Shown: in pieces, positions 8,295 through 17,016 of the stretch
How the letters are laid out: each line of letters begins with the position of its first letter
Position numbering within the stretch: position 1 is the first letter of the stretch
From: Mycobacteriales bacterium
Lineage (GTDB): Bacteria; Actinomycetota; Actinomycetes; Mycobacteriales; Mycobacteriaceae
Reading direction: 5' to 3'
Assembly (NCBI GenBank): GCA_018376445.1
Contig: JAHABL010000001.1
Coordinates: forward strand, 378,831 to 442,830
Length of the DNA stretch: 64,000 nucleotides
Translations under genes and position numbers: made by a program
Notes under the pieces: generated by a model
What the model was told of the DNA's origin: nothing
The model's database searches: none
What the model saw: the letters and a program-made list of their open reading frames with translations, nothing else

Positions 8295-10364
8295 ATGAGC
8301 GATCTGCCGAAGAACCTCAACTATCGTGACGTCTACAACGCCGATGATCCACTAGCCTCCCTCCGCGCTGGTAACCCTGCTGCATTACCGGAGGCAGAAG
8401 CCTATCGCAACCTCATGGCAGGACATGCCCATGAGCAGAACCGAGACGAGCCATGCGCCTGCCAGACAGGGGGTAAGTTCGCCGACGCTGACGAGGTTGC
8501 CCGTGTAGCAGCGACAGAAGAAGCAGACTCGGCTGATGCCCTCGCCGAATACGTGTTCCGGGAGTCGGGACTCAATCTCGACGCGTTGGCGGCGGCTGCC
8601 GAACGCATCGTCGACCAGGCGTCTGACGGGGATGATGACGAGTTCAACCCTGAAGCCCCGTTCGGGCTGCGGCGTCTTAATCCGCTCCTGGACGAAGACG
8701 GCGTGCTCACACCGGAGGTTCAACAGAATCTGCGGGACCTCCTCTCCCAATTTGACGAAGAACAAATGGATGCGCTGGCTCAAGCTCTGGACGCCTACAA
8801 CTTGGCGCATGTGGGGGAAGACTCTGACGACACCGACAGTATTTCGGGGGAGGACCTGTACGGTGACTATACCGGGCGTATCGACATCGACACCGGTGAC
8901 AGCATCCCGGACCTCACCGTCTACGACGAGGAAGACGATCCCAGCAGCTACCAGGTAGAGAAACCCTCCCCGGAGGACTTTGCCGCCCTGGCTGCCGTGG
9001 AGGCAGAACTCGATACCCGGTGGGGAGAACGACAGATTGCACCCGACCTCTCCCGTATGGAGCGGTTGATGGATATGTTGGGCCATCCGGAACAGGCTGC
9101 GCCGGTTATCCAAGTGGCAGGTACCAACGGAAAGACCTCCACAGCCCGCATGATTGACGCCCTACTGCGGGCCATGGGTCAGCGAGTGGGACGTACCACC
9201 AGCCCCCACCTGCAGATTGCCACCGAGCGCATTAGCGTCGACGGTGTCCCCATCAGCCCTCGCCGTTACGTTGAGGTATGGCAGGACCTCAAACCTTTCG
9301 TCGAGATGGTTGATGCCTGGTCAGTGGAGCAGGGCGGACCACGCATGACCAAGTTCGAAGTGCTTACCGCGATGGCCTACTGCTGCTTCGCCGATACTCC
9401 CGTAGATGTTGTCGTGGCAGAAGTGGGGATGGGCGGACGCTGGGATGCGACGTCGGTGGCACGTGCCGAAGTGGCGGTTGTCTGCCCGATCGGCATGGAT
9501 CACATGGATTACCTGGGCGACACTATCGAGAAGATCGCCGCAGAGAAGGCGGGCATCATTAAGCCCACTGAGGGGGAAAACACCCCTCACAATCCGCACG
9601 GGACTGTTGCCGTCATCTCCCACCAAGAACCCACCGCACTGCATGTTCTGCTGGAACAGGCGGTGCAGGCGAATGCGGTGGTTGCCCGGCAAGGGCTGGA
9701 GTTTGAAGTGTCCGCCTGCCAGCCGGCCGTGGGAGGCCAGCTGATCTCTATCCAGGGTCTCTCCGGCAGCTATGACGACATTTTCCTGCCTCTCTACGGT
9801 GAGCACCAGGCGGAGAATGCGGCAGTGGCATTGGCGGCGGTAGAGGCATTCTATGGGGCCAGTTACGAAAAGCCCCTCTACGACCAGGCAGTGCACAATG
9901 GATTTCAGGCGGTTCAGTCACCTGGACGGCTGGAGCGTGTGCGTACCGCTCCTACCGTGTTGCTTGATGCCTGCCACAATCCGCATGGGGCAAAGGCACT
10001 CGCACGCGCCCTCGACACGTGCTTCGAGTTCAACCGGTTAGTGGGTGTACTGGCCATTCTGGGCGATAAAGATGCCCGGGGCATTCTCGAGGCGCTGGAA
10101 CCGGTACTGGACAAAGTCATCCTTACTACCAACAGCAGCCCGCGAACCCTCCCAGTTGAGGATCTCGCAGAAATCGCTCGGCAGGTCTTTGACGCCGAGC
10201 AGATTGATACCGCGCCGACCCTCGCGGATGCGATTGCTCTTGCGACTGTAGAAGCCGAGAACATTGATGAGAATGGTGTGATGAGCGGGGCTGGGGTCAT
10301 TGTTACCGGCAGTGTGGTGACGGCGGGAGAAGCTCGCTCACTATTCCGCAAAGCCCCTGCTTAA
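8295..10364 (+). CDS. folC: Folylpolyglutamate synthase/dihydrofolate synthase with long N-terminal extension
   Basis: Mur-ligase-family enzyme that adds glutamate to folates (and to dihydropteroate). The catalytic part starts near residue 228 and matches mycobacterial FolC closely: P-loop GTNGKT (276-281), TTSPHLQ, VVAEVGMGGRWDAT, MDHMDYLG, EHQAENAA, LLDACHNPHGA. What is odd is the preceding 225-residue acidic segment, absent from the usual 430-490 aa FolC; it contains CACQTGG and a helical stretch (LDEDGVLTPEVQQNL). The frame is continuous and the ATG has AGAGGAG at good spacing, so the extension appears to be translated. Its role is unknown. Confidence 0.93.
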   Translation: MSDLPKNLNYRDVYNADDPLASLRAGNPAALPEAEAYRNLMAGHAHEQNRDEPCACQTGGKFADADEVARVAATEEADSADALAEYVFRESGLNLDALAAAAERIVDQASDGDDDEFNPEAPFGLRRLNPLLDEDGVLTPEVQQNLRDLLSQFDEEQMDALAQALDAYNLAHVGEDSDDTDSISGEDLYGDYTGRIDIDTGDSIPDLTVYDEEDDPSSYQVEKPSPEDFAALAAVEAELDTRWGERQIAPDLSRMERLMDMLGHPEQAAPVIQVAGTNGKTSTARMIDALLRAMGQRVGRTTSPHLQIATERISVDGVPISPRRYVEVWQDLKPFVEMVDAWSVEQGGPRMTKFEVLTAMAYCCFADTPVDVVVAEVGMGGRWDATSVARAEVAVVCPIGMDHMDYLGDTIEKIAAEKAGIIKPTEGENTPHNPHGTVAVISHQEPTALHVLLEQAVQANAVVARQGLEFEVSACQPAVGGQLISIQGLSGSYDDIFLPLYGEHQAENAAVALAAVEAFYGASYEKPLYDQAVHNGFQAVQSPGRLERVRTAPTVLLDACHNPHGAKALARALDTCFEFNRLVGVLAILGDKDARGILEALEPVLDKVILTTNSSPRTLPVEDLAEIARQVFDAEQIDTAPTLADAIALATVEAENIDENGVMSGAGVIVTGSVVTAGEARSLFRKAPA

Positions 10365-10514
10365 ACTTCCGTTGGACAGCACGTGTCGACACGGTGACGA
10401 ATCACCATCGGACAACTGAGAAGTACAGCATTGTTGCACGTTAGGCTGGTGCTCAGGAATGTCTTGTGGATGAGTGATGAAGCGCGGATTATTAGGGAAT
10501 AACCCGCTTTCCGT

Positions 10515-10526
10515 TACTATATGCAT
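10515..10526 (+). promoter_or_regulatory. Leaderless promoter of ndk
   Basis: TACTAT (10515-10520) lies 6 nt before ATG 10527, so the mRNA probably begins at that ATG. This also argues against the in-frame ATG at 10521. Confidence 0.6.
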
Positions 10527-10946
10527 ATGACAGAACAGACTTTCTTTATGATCAAGCCGGACGGTGTGAAGCGCGGCTTGGTAGGCGAAGTTCTTCGCCG
10601 CATTGAGAACAAGGGCCTCACGATTGCGGCCCTTGAGCTCCGCCACGTTTCGGAGGAGCTAGCCGAACAGCACTATGCCGAACACAAAGGTAAGGACTTT
10701 TACCAGCCACTGGTGGACTTCATCACCTCTGGACCGGTTGTTGCTGGTGTTTTGGAAGGCCCGTCTGCCATTGCCGCCTGGCGCCAGCTGTGCGGCGGAA
10801 CTGACCCCGTTGCCAAGGCCGCGGCCGGATCTATCCGCGGTGATTACGCCCTTATCACCCGTGAAAACCTGGTTCATGGCTCGGACTCACCAGAGTCTGC
10901 TAAGCGGGAAATTTCCACGTGGTTCCCGGATTTTCCGCTCGACTAA
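10527..10946 (+). CDS. ndk: Nucleoside diphosphate kinase
   Basis: Transfers the gamma-phosphate of ATP to NDPs through a phospho-histidine. The N-terminus TEQTFFMIKPDGVKRG and the active-site stretch NLVHGSDSPESA (catalytic His) are typical, as is GGTDPVAKAAAGSIRGDYA. 139 aa from ATG 10527; this start is chosen over ATG 10521 because of the -10 position and because family members begin MTE-T. It stands next to folC, as in other Mycobacteriales. Confidence 0.97.
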   Translation: MTEQTFFMIKPDGVKRGLVGEVLRRIENKGLTIAALELRHVSEELAEQHYAEHKGKDFYQPLVDFITSGPVVAGVLEGPSAIAAWRQLCGGTDPVAKAAAGSIRGDYALITRENLVHGSDSPESAKREISTWFPDFPLD

Positions 10947-10992
10947 CAACTCTCAATCGTTTCTTTTTCCCTCACAATCAGATCTCCCGTGT

Positions 10993-11035
10993 GAAGCCGG
11001 TGTAGAGAACGTTTCGACGTTTTTGCGCCGGCTTC
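10993..11035 (+). terminator. Terminator after ndk
   Basis: Outer repeat GAAGCCGG (10993-11000) / CCGGCTTC (11028-11035). Inside it a small hairpin AACGT-TTCG-ACGTT runs into TTTT. Either stem could end ndk transcription. Confidence 0.6.
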
Positions 11036-11292
11036 GGTGTATTGGGGCATTGTGTGACACAATAGGGGAGTCGCCAATCACATTTCTAAGGTGTCAGCGC
11101 CGCCTTTCGGGGCGAGCCGCGTTTCCCTTCCGTGTCTGGCGTCGCCTGGAAACGGCGCAGCGTCACACCCCGACGACCACTGCTTATGGCAGCTGAACTG
11201 CAGCCGACTGGGCCAAGAGACCATCCGATATTTCAATACACCCCTCTGTGTGGCCGCTCGGTACCGATGCGCCCGGAGGTAAAGGAGATAGT
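11036..11292 (+). promoter_or_regulatory. Promoter and long structured 5' leader of rne
   Basis: No gene is supported here. CACAAT (11058-11063) could be a -10, leaving an untranslated leader of about 220 nt. It is rich in GC inverted repeats, for example GCGCCG near 11098 with CGGCGC near 11155. RNase E mRNAs in other bacteria are autoregulated through 5' leaders; that this one works the same way is inference. The leader ends with AAAGGAG (11281-11287). Confidence 0.5.
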
Positions 11293-14200
11293 GTGCTGCC
11301 AGAAAGCACCACGGTAGAAGCTGTACTTGCAGACTTACCTCAGAAAATCCGTGTCCACGTCCTCGCTAAGCGCCTGGGCATGGCGTCAAAAGAACTGATT
11401 GCCGCGCTTGCCCAGCAAGGCGTCACCGTCACATCTGCTCAGTCCAGCGTGACGTCTGACTTTGCTGCCCAATTCGTGGCCACCCTACTCGCCGACACAC
11501 CCGCAGAACCCGTACCAGCTGACGATGCCGCCACCACCGCATTTGAGTCGGAACCTTCTGCATCTGCGACGGACGATACGGCGGATGCCGCTTCGGCAAC
11601 AGCTAGCCCGTTCATGAACCCCTTTATTGCGGCCGAGCATGCCGAACCTATGACGACTCCGCTCCCGCAAGATCCCTTCACCACCGGTGCTGTCGCGAAC
11701 CCCTTCGCCGTGAACGCCATGCTGCAGGCAACTGCGCCTATCGTAGTCACCGCCCAGGATATGGGCAGGGATGAGTCCGGTGAGAAGGACACCGCAGACC
11801 AGGAAGAGAACGACTCCCGGCACAGTGATGACGAGAGTTCGTCCTCTGCTCGCCGACGCCGTCGCCGCGGACGACGAGGCCGTGGCCGTGGGCGTGGTGA
11901 TGACTCCGATAGCGCCGAAGACTCGGCGGAGGACAGCACGAGCGACGCGGACACCACCGACTGGGCAGACAACACCGCCCAATCTGGCTCCAAGAGCGGA
12001 CGATCGGGCGACAAGAAAAAGATGCACAAGCAGGCTTCTCCTGCCGAACCGGAGGAGAATGCCTCTACGGCAACTGATGCTGGGGACGCCGAGGCCGCAG
12101 ACGATGGGGGAGAGGACGCTTCCTCAACTCACCGGCGTCGCCGGCGTCGTCGCCGCAGCGATGTCGATACCGACGACAATACAGAGGACGATCCACCGAA
12201 CACGGTAGTGCATGAACGCGGCAGCACCCGCCGTCGCCGTACCTCCGGCTCGGACGAAGTCCAGGGCATTTCCGGCTCTACCCGGCTCGAAGCCAAGCGT
12301 CAGCGCCGTCGTGAAGGACGTGACAACGCTCGCAACCGCATCCCTGTACTCAGCGAGGCTGAGTTCCTTGCGCGCCGTGAATCTGTCGAACGCACCATGG
12401 TGGTGCGGGAGAAGGAGCGGTCCGACCACCCAGGAGTTACCACCCAGGTGGGCGTGTTGGAAGACAACATTCTGGTCGAGCACTTCGTCACTTCCGACAG
12501 TCAGGCATCCATGGTGGGCAATATCTACCTGGGCCGCGTACAAAATGTACTGCCCAGCATGGAAGCTGCCTTCATCGACATCGGACGAGGTCGCAACGCG
12601 GTGCTCTACGCCGGGGAGGTGAACTGGGCTGCTGCTGGACTGGGAGGCAAGTCCCGAAAGATCGAGCAGGCTCTCTCGACCGGCGATATGGTGCTGGTGC
12701 AGGTTTCCAAGGACCCTATTGCCCATAAGGGTGCGCGTCTGACGACCCAGATTTCAATGGCTGGACGTTACCTGGTGTACGTGCCGGACGGAAGCAGCGC
12801 CGGAATTTCCCGTAAGTTGCCCGATACGGAGCGCAAGCGCCTGAAAGGCATTCTCAAGAATATTGTTCCCGGTGACGCCGGGGTGATAATTCGCACTGCT
12901 GCTGAGGGGGCCTCGGAGGAGGACCTCAAGCGCGATATCGACATGCTGCATCAACAGTGGCTGTCGGTACAGCAGGCCGCCGAGGAAGCTCAGCAGAAAG
13001 CTGACGGCAAGGCTCGCACCCTGCATGAAGAACCCACCATGTTGGTAAAGGTTGTGCGGGACCTCTTCAATGATGACTTCAAGAAGCTCGTGGTGGAAGG
13101 GGAGCGTGCCTGGGAGACCATCACTCGTTATGTCCAGAAGGTGGCACCACAGCTGGAACAACGGCTGGAACGTTGGGAGAACACGGGAGTGGATGTCTTC
13201 CAGGCCTACCGTGTCGACGAGCAGCTGGCTAAGGCTCTTGATCGGAAAGTGTGGCTGCCTTCTGGCGGTACTCTCGTCATTGACCGCACTGAAGCCATGA
13301 CGGTTATCGACGTCAATACCGGTAAGTTCACGGGCTCGGGTGGAAACCTGGAAGAGACCGTCACCAGAAACAACCTTGAAGCCGCTGAAGAAATTGTACG
13401 CCAGCTGCGACTACGCGACATTGGCGGCATTGTCATTATCGACTTCATTGATATGGTGCTGGAATCGAACCGGGATCTGGTGCTGCGTCGTGTCCGGGAA
13501 GCGCTCGGCCGCGACCGTACCCGCCACCAGGTTTCCGAAGTTACCAGCCTGGGTCTCGTCCAGCTGACTCGCAAACGCCTGGGTACTGGCCTGCTTGAGG
13601 CATTCTCGAAGCCATGTCAGCACTGCTCCGGCACCGGCTACATCCTGCAAGAGGATCCGGTGGAGTCCATCACCAGTGGTAACAACGCAGAAGATCTGCG
13701 CGGTGGGCGACGTCGCAAGGGCCGCAATGCGGACAAGCAGGAGAAGGACGAGACGGCAAAGGGCGGAAAGTCGAAGGACAAGGACTCCGCTGATAAGGAC
13801 ATGTCGTCTAAGGGGGGCAACGGTGGTAAAGACCATCAGGGCCCCAACCCCAGCGAGCATCCCATGATGAAGGCGATGGGTCGGAAGAAGGATGAGGGTT
13901 CCACTGTCACAGACACCACACCCCAGGTCACCGCTGACACATCCCAGCTAGACTCCATTGCCAGCGAGAGTGGCGAGCAGGACAGCCAGCAGACGGTAAC
14001 TGTGAACGCTGAAGCAGAGTCGGCAGCGACGAGCAACGCAGCAAATAATGCTGTTGCTGCAGACACCGCCGATGAGTCCAAAGAACCTACTGCACGGCGG
14101 CGCCGTCGGCGCGGACGCCGGCATGGCACCCGCCCCGAACAACACAACGATGAGGCAGACCTGTCTGCCGAGGGCGAGAGTGCGGAAGCTGCCACTCCCT

Positions 14201-14628
14201 CCGACAGCACAGCCTCTACTGAGACTGCAGCGGACCGCCCTCAAGGTGAGCGCTCAGACAAGAAATCGGGGAAGAAGGAAGGCCAGAAAGCGAGCCAACA
14301 GAGTGATGCCAAGGATGCACGCCCTGCAGAGGCGCCCACTTCGGCACGCGATGCTGAGCTCTCTCGCCCAGCGGGGATCGCACCTTCATCCTTGCCGTCG
14401 GTAGCCGAGGTGGCGGTCCCAGAGACAGCAACTCCTCGCAAGCGTCGCGGAGCACGTCGTGCCACCCAGGCAGCCGGTTCGGCTACCGCACATGCGGTAT
14501 CGGCGGCTCCCGCGGAGAGGAAAGAAGTGGTCTCCGGCGTGCTAGCAGCTGTTCCAGTGGCGGTAAATGCCAGTGTGGAGGAAAAGGCGCCACGACGCGT
14601 ACGTCGCCGTGCCACTCGCTCTTCCTAG
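11293..14628 (+). CDS. rne: Ribonuclease E/G
   Basis: Endoribonuclease for rRNA maturation and mRNA turnover. Layout from GTG 11293 (AGGAG 5 nt upstream): a short IF2-N-like helical module (VHVLAKRLGMASKELIAALA), a long disordered acidic/Arg-rich region with blocks such as RRRRRGRRGRGRGRG, the S1 domain (NIYLGRVQNVLPSMEAAFID), the DNase I-like catalytic core with DVNTGKF and IDFIDM, the zinc-link CQHCSGTGY, and a disordered C-terminal third with further Arg patches. About 1111 aa, within the size range of actinobacterial enzymes. A GTG at 11248 would extend it but lacks an SD. Confidence 0.95.
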   Translation: MLPESTTVEAVLADLPQKIRVHVLAKRLGMASKELIAALAQQGVTVTSAQSSVTSDFAAQFVATLLADTPAEPVPADDAATTAFESEPSASATDDTADAASATASPFMNPFIAAEHAEPMTTPLPQDPFTTGAVANPFAVNAMLQATAPIVVTAQDMGRDESGEKDTADQEENDSRHSDDESSSSARRRRRRGRRGRGRGRGDDSDSAEDSAEDSTSDADTTDWADNTAQSGSKSGRSGDKKKMHKQASPAEPEENASTATDAGDAEAADDGGEDASSTHRRRRRRRRSDVDTDDNTEDDPPNTVVHERGSTRRRRTSGSDEVQGISGSTRLEAKRQRRREGRDNARNRIPVLSEAEFLARRESVERTMVVREKERSDHPGVTTQVGVLEDNILVEHFVTSDSQASMVGNIYLGRVQNVLPSMEAAFIDIGRGRNAVLYAGEVNWAAAGLGGKSRKIEQALSTGDMVLVQVSKDPIAHKGARLTTQISMAGRYLVYVPDGSSAGISRKLPDTERKRLKGILKNIVPGDAGVIIRTAAEGASEEDLKRDIDMLHQQWLSVQQAAEEAQQKADGKARTLHEEPTMLVKVVRDLFNDDFKKLVVEGERAWETITRYVQKVAPQLEQRLERWENTGVDVFQAYRVDEQLAKALDRKVWLPSGGTLVIDRTEAMTVIDVNTGKFTGSGGNLEETVTRNNLEAAEEIVRQLRLRDIGGIVIIDFIDMVLESNRDLVLRRVREALGRDRTRHQVSEVTSLGLVQLTRKRLGTGLLEAFSKPCQHCSGTGYILQEDPVESITSGNNAEDLRGGRRRKGRNADKQEKDETAKGGKSKDKDSADKDMSSKGGNGGKDHQGPNPSEHPMMKAMGRKKDEGSTVTDTTPQVTADTSQLDSIASESGEQDSQQTVTVNAEAESAATSNAANNAVAADTADESKEPTARRRRRRGRRHGTRPEQHNDEADLSAEGESAEAATPSDSTASTETAADRPQGERSDKKSGKKEGQKASQQSDAKDARPAEAPTSARDAELSRPAGIAPSSLPSVAEVAVPETATPRKRRGARRATQAAGSATAHAVSAAPAERKEVVSGVLAAVPVAVNASVEEKAPRRVRRRATRSS

Positions 14629-14662
14629 TCAGTTTGATTTCCGCCTGTTAAAACGAGTAATC

Positions 14663-14834
14663 TTGACAGGTCGCCATTCAACGGGTGAATACTCACGTCA
14701 ACAGCTGCTCTGATGCATTATTGGAGTGCCCAGTGAGGAAACCTAACTCTCCCGCCAGTGGCAAGAAACTAGTCCAGTCGAATAGCCATCCGGTTGTTCG
14801 AGAAGAAACAACACTTTTAAGGGGACGCCCTCCG
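14663..14834 (+). promoter_or_regulatory. Promoter and leader of rplU-rpmA
   Basis: TTGACA (14663-14668) with a 17-bp spacer to TGAATA (14686-14691), giving a leader of about 135 nt before rplU. AAGGGG (14819-14824) serves as SD. I see no recognisable riboswitch or autoregulatory L21 motif in the leader. Confidence 0.6.
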
Positions 14835-15131
14835 ATGTACGCGATCGTCAAGACCGGCGGAAAGCAGTACAAGGTTGCCGAAGGTGACCTCGTCAAGGTC
14901 GAGAAGATCGAGGGAGAGCCGGGCACTGCGGTCTCGCTTTCCCCGGTCCTCGTCGTTGATGGCTCTACCGTAACTTCGGATGTTGACAACATCTCCGTGG
15001 CTGCTGAAATTGTCGAGCAGACCAAGGGTCCGAAGATTCGCATCCGCAAATTCAAGAACAAGACCGGTTACCAGAAGCGCCAGGGTCATCGTCAGCCGCT
15101 CACCGTGCTGAAGATCACCGGCATCAAGTAA
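14835..15131 (+). CDS. rplU: 50S ribosomal protein L21
   Basis: Large-subunit protein L21, 98 aa, starting MYAIVKTGGKQYKV and carrying the signature IRKFKNKTGYQKRQGHRQ near the C-terminus. ATG 14835 matches the conserved family start; the frame is open further upstream to a GTG at 14685, but that segment coincides with the promoter -10 and is not L21. Co-transcribed with rpmA, 27 nt downstream. Confidence 0.97.
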   Translation: MYAIVKTGGKQYKVAEGDLVKVEKIEGEPGTAVSLSPVLVVDGSTVTSDVDNISVAAEIVEQTKGPKIRIRKFKNKTGYQKRQGHRQPLTVLKITGIK

Positions 15132-15158
15132 CACCGAAATTCCTTTAAGGAGAAGCAA

Positions 15159-15422
15159 ATGGCACATAAGAAAGGTGCATCTAGCTCGCGCAACGGCCGC
15201 GACTCTAATGCCCAGCGCCTCGGTGTGAAGCGCTTCGGTGGTCAGCTCGTCAACGCAGGCGAGATCCTGGTCCGCCAGCGCGGCACCCACTTCCACCCCG
15301 GCGTCAACGTCGGACGTGGCAAGGACGACACCCTCTTCGCTCTCGCTGCCGGCGCCGTCGAATTCGGCACCAAGCGTGGCCGTCAGATGGTGAACATCGT
15401 TCCTGCCGAGGCAGAGGCCTAA
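15159..15422 (+). CDS. rpmA: 50S ribosomal protein L27
   Basis: L27, 87 aa, whose N-terminal tail reaches the peptidyl transferase centre. AHKKGASSSRNGRDSN is the conserved N-terminus and RQRGTHFHPGVNVGRGKDDT the core. SD AAGGAG lies 8 nt upstream of the ATG. It starts directly after Met with no cleavable extension of the Firmicutes type. Confidence 0.98.
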   Translation: MAHKKGASSSRNGRDSNAQRLGVKRFGGQLVNAGEILVRQRGTHFHPGVNVGRGKDDTLFALAAGAVEFGTKRGRQMVNIVPAEAEA

Positions 15423-15448
15423 GAAACCTCACCACATCTTTTTCAACA

Positions 15449-15486
15449 GGGGCGGGCTGGGCAACAACACCCAAGCCCGCCCTTGC
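15449..15486 (+). terminator. Terminator after rpmA
   Basis: Long GC stem: GGGCGGGCT-GGG pairs with CCCAAGCCCGCCC across CAACAACA, followed by TTGCTGTAT. The T content is modest. Confidence 0.75.
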
Positions 15487-15534
15487 TGTATATCTCAAAA
15501 GAGACGCCTAACCATCCACATAACGGAGAAGACG

Positions 15535-17010
15535 ATGGCACGCTTCATCGACCGAGTAACCCTACATGTTGCCGCCGGCCACGGCGGAAACGGTTGTGCC
15601 TCCGTCCACCGCGAGAAGTTTAAGCCACTCGGTGGGCCAGACGGTGGAAACGGGGGGCGCGGTGGTGACGTCGTCCTCGTCGTTGACCCCCAAGTTCATA
15701 CCCTGCTTGACTTCCATTTCAGCCCGCACGCAAAAGCGGAAAAGGGACAGCCGGGCATGGGCTCCAACCGTAATGGAGCACAAGGCGCCGACCTTGTTCT
15801 CAAAGTACCCGATGGAACTGTCGTCACCACCCCGGATGGTGAGTTACTGGCGGACCTCACTGGTGCCGGAACCGAGTTCATCGTCGCCAAAGGTGGCAAT
15901 GGTGGCCTAGGTAACGCTGCACTGATCTCCAAAACCCGCAAAGCTCCCGGTTTTGCCCTGCTGGGTGAAGAAGGTGAAAGCTGCGATGTGGTACTTGAGC
16001 TAAAATCTGTGGCCGATGTGGGTCTGGTGGGATTCCCATCAGCTGGAAAATCGTCGCTCATTAGTGTGCTTTCCGCTGCCAAACCGAAGATTGCAGACTA
16101 CCCCTTCACCACTCTGCAGCCGAACTTGGGGGTGGTGACTGCCGGTGACATCACCTACACTATTGCCGATGTTCCCGGCTTGATCCCCGGCGCCGCTGAA
16201 GGGCGTGGGCTGGGTCTCGACTTCCTCCGTCATATCGAACGCACTGCGGTGCTCGCCCACATTGTCGACTGTGCCACCTTGGACCCTGGACGGGACCCAG
16301 TGAGTGATGTGGATGCCCTGGAAGCCGAATTGGCCGCCTATCAACCTGCCCTCGAGGGCGACATGGGGTTGGGAGACCTGGCTGATCGTCCCCGCATCGT
16401 CGTGCTCAATAAAGTCGACGTTCCCGAAGCAAAGGAACTTGCCGAGTTCGTTAAGGACGAATTCACTGCGCGTGGCTGGCCTGTCTTCGAGATCTCCGCG
16501 GTGAGCCGAGAAGGGCTGAAGGAACTCTCCTTCGCCCTCGCCGAAATGGTCCAAACCTATCGTGAAGAGCATCCGGTGGAGCAGGAGAAACGCGTCTACG
16601 TACGTCCGCAGATGAAGGAAGACGATAGTTTCCGTATTGTTCGCGACCCGGAAATCGCCGGTGGGTTCATTGTGGACGGTGTAAAGCCGGCTCGCTGGGT
16701 GGCGCAGACTGCTTTTGATAATGATGAGGCAGTGGGGTTCCTGGCGGACCGGTTGGCGAAGTTGGGGGTGGAAGAGGCACTGGCGGAAGCTGGAGCAGTT
16801 CCAGGTTGTTCCGTCACTATTGGGGACGTGTGCTTCGATTGGGAGCCCAGCACTCTGGCCGGTGTCGACATGACACCCACTGGCCGTGGTACCGACGTTC
16901 GCCTGGACCACAACACGCGAGTGAGTGCGAAGGAACGTCGCCATGCGAAGCGTATTCGCCACGGTCTTGCCGATGAAGACTCCGATATGAACGACGAAAG
17001 TACCTGGTAG
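15535..17010 (+). CDS. obg: GTPase Obg/CgtA
   Basis: Ribosome-associated GTPase in 50S assembly and stress signalling. The N-terminal glycine-rich Obg fold (GHGGNGCASVHREKF, GGPDGGNGGRGGDV) runs to about residue 158. The G domain follows with GFPSAGKS (166-173), DVPGLIPGA and NKVD, then the OCT domain (FRIVRDPEIAGGFIVDG). 491 aa. SD GGAGAAG is 5 nt before the ATG. The order rplU-rpmA-obg-proB is standard in Actinobacteria. Confidence 0.98.
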   Translation: MARFIDRVTLHVAAGHGGNGCASVHREKFKPLGGPDGGNGGRGGDVVLVVDPQVHTLLDFHFSPHAKAEKGQPGMGSNRNGAQGADLVLKVPDGTVVTTPDGELLADLTGAGTEFIVAKGGNGGLGNAALISKTRKAPGFALLGEEGESCDVVLELKSVADVGLVGFPSAGKSSLISVLSAAKPKIADYPFTTLQPNLGVVTAGDITYTIADVPGLIPGAAEGRGLGLDFLRHIERTAVLAHIVDCATLDPGRDPVSDVDALEAELAAYQPALEGDMGLGDLADRPRIVVLNKVDVPEAKELAEFVKDEFTARGWPVFEISAVSREGLKELSFALAEMVQTYREEHPVEQEKRVYVRPQMKEDDSFRIVRDPEIAGGFIVDGVKPARWVAQTAFDNDEAVGFLADRLAKLGVEEALAEAGAVPGCSVTIGDVCFDWEPSTLAGVDMTPTGRGTDVRLDHNTRVSAKERRHAKRIRHGLADEDSDMNDESTW

Positions 17011-17016
17011 AAAAGA

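Noticed and set aside
14685..14834. Upstream extension of rplU by 50 codons
   Set aside because: It starts in the -10 region and does not resemble L21; ATG 14835 gives the conserved N-terminus.
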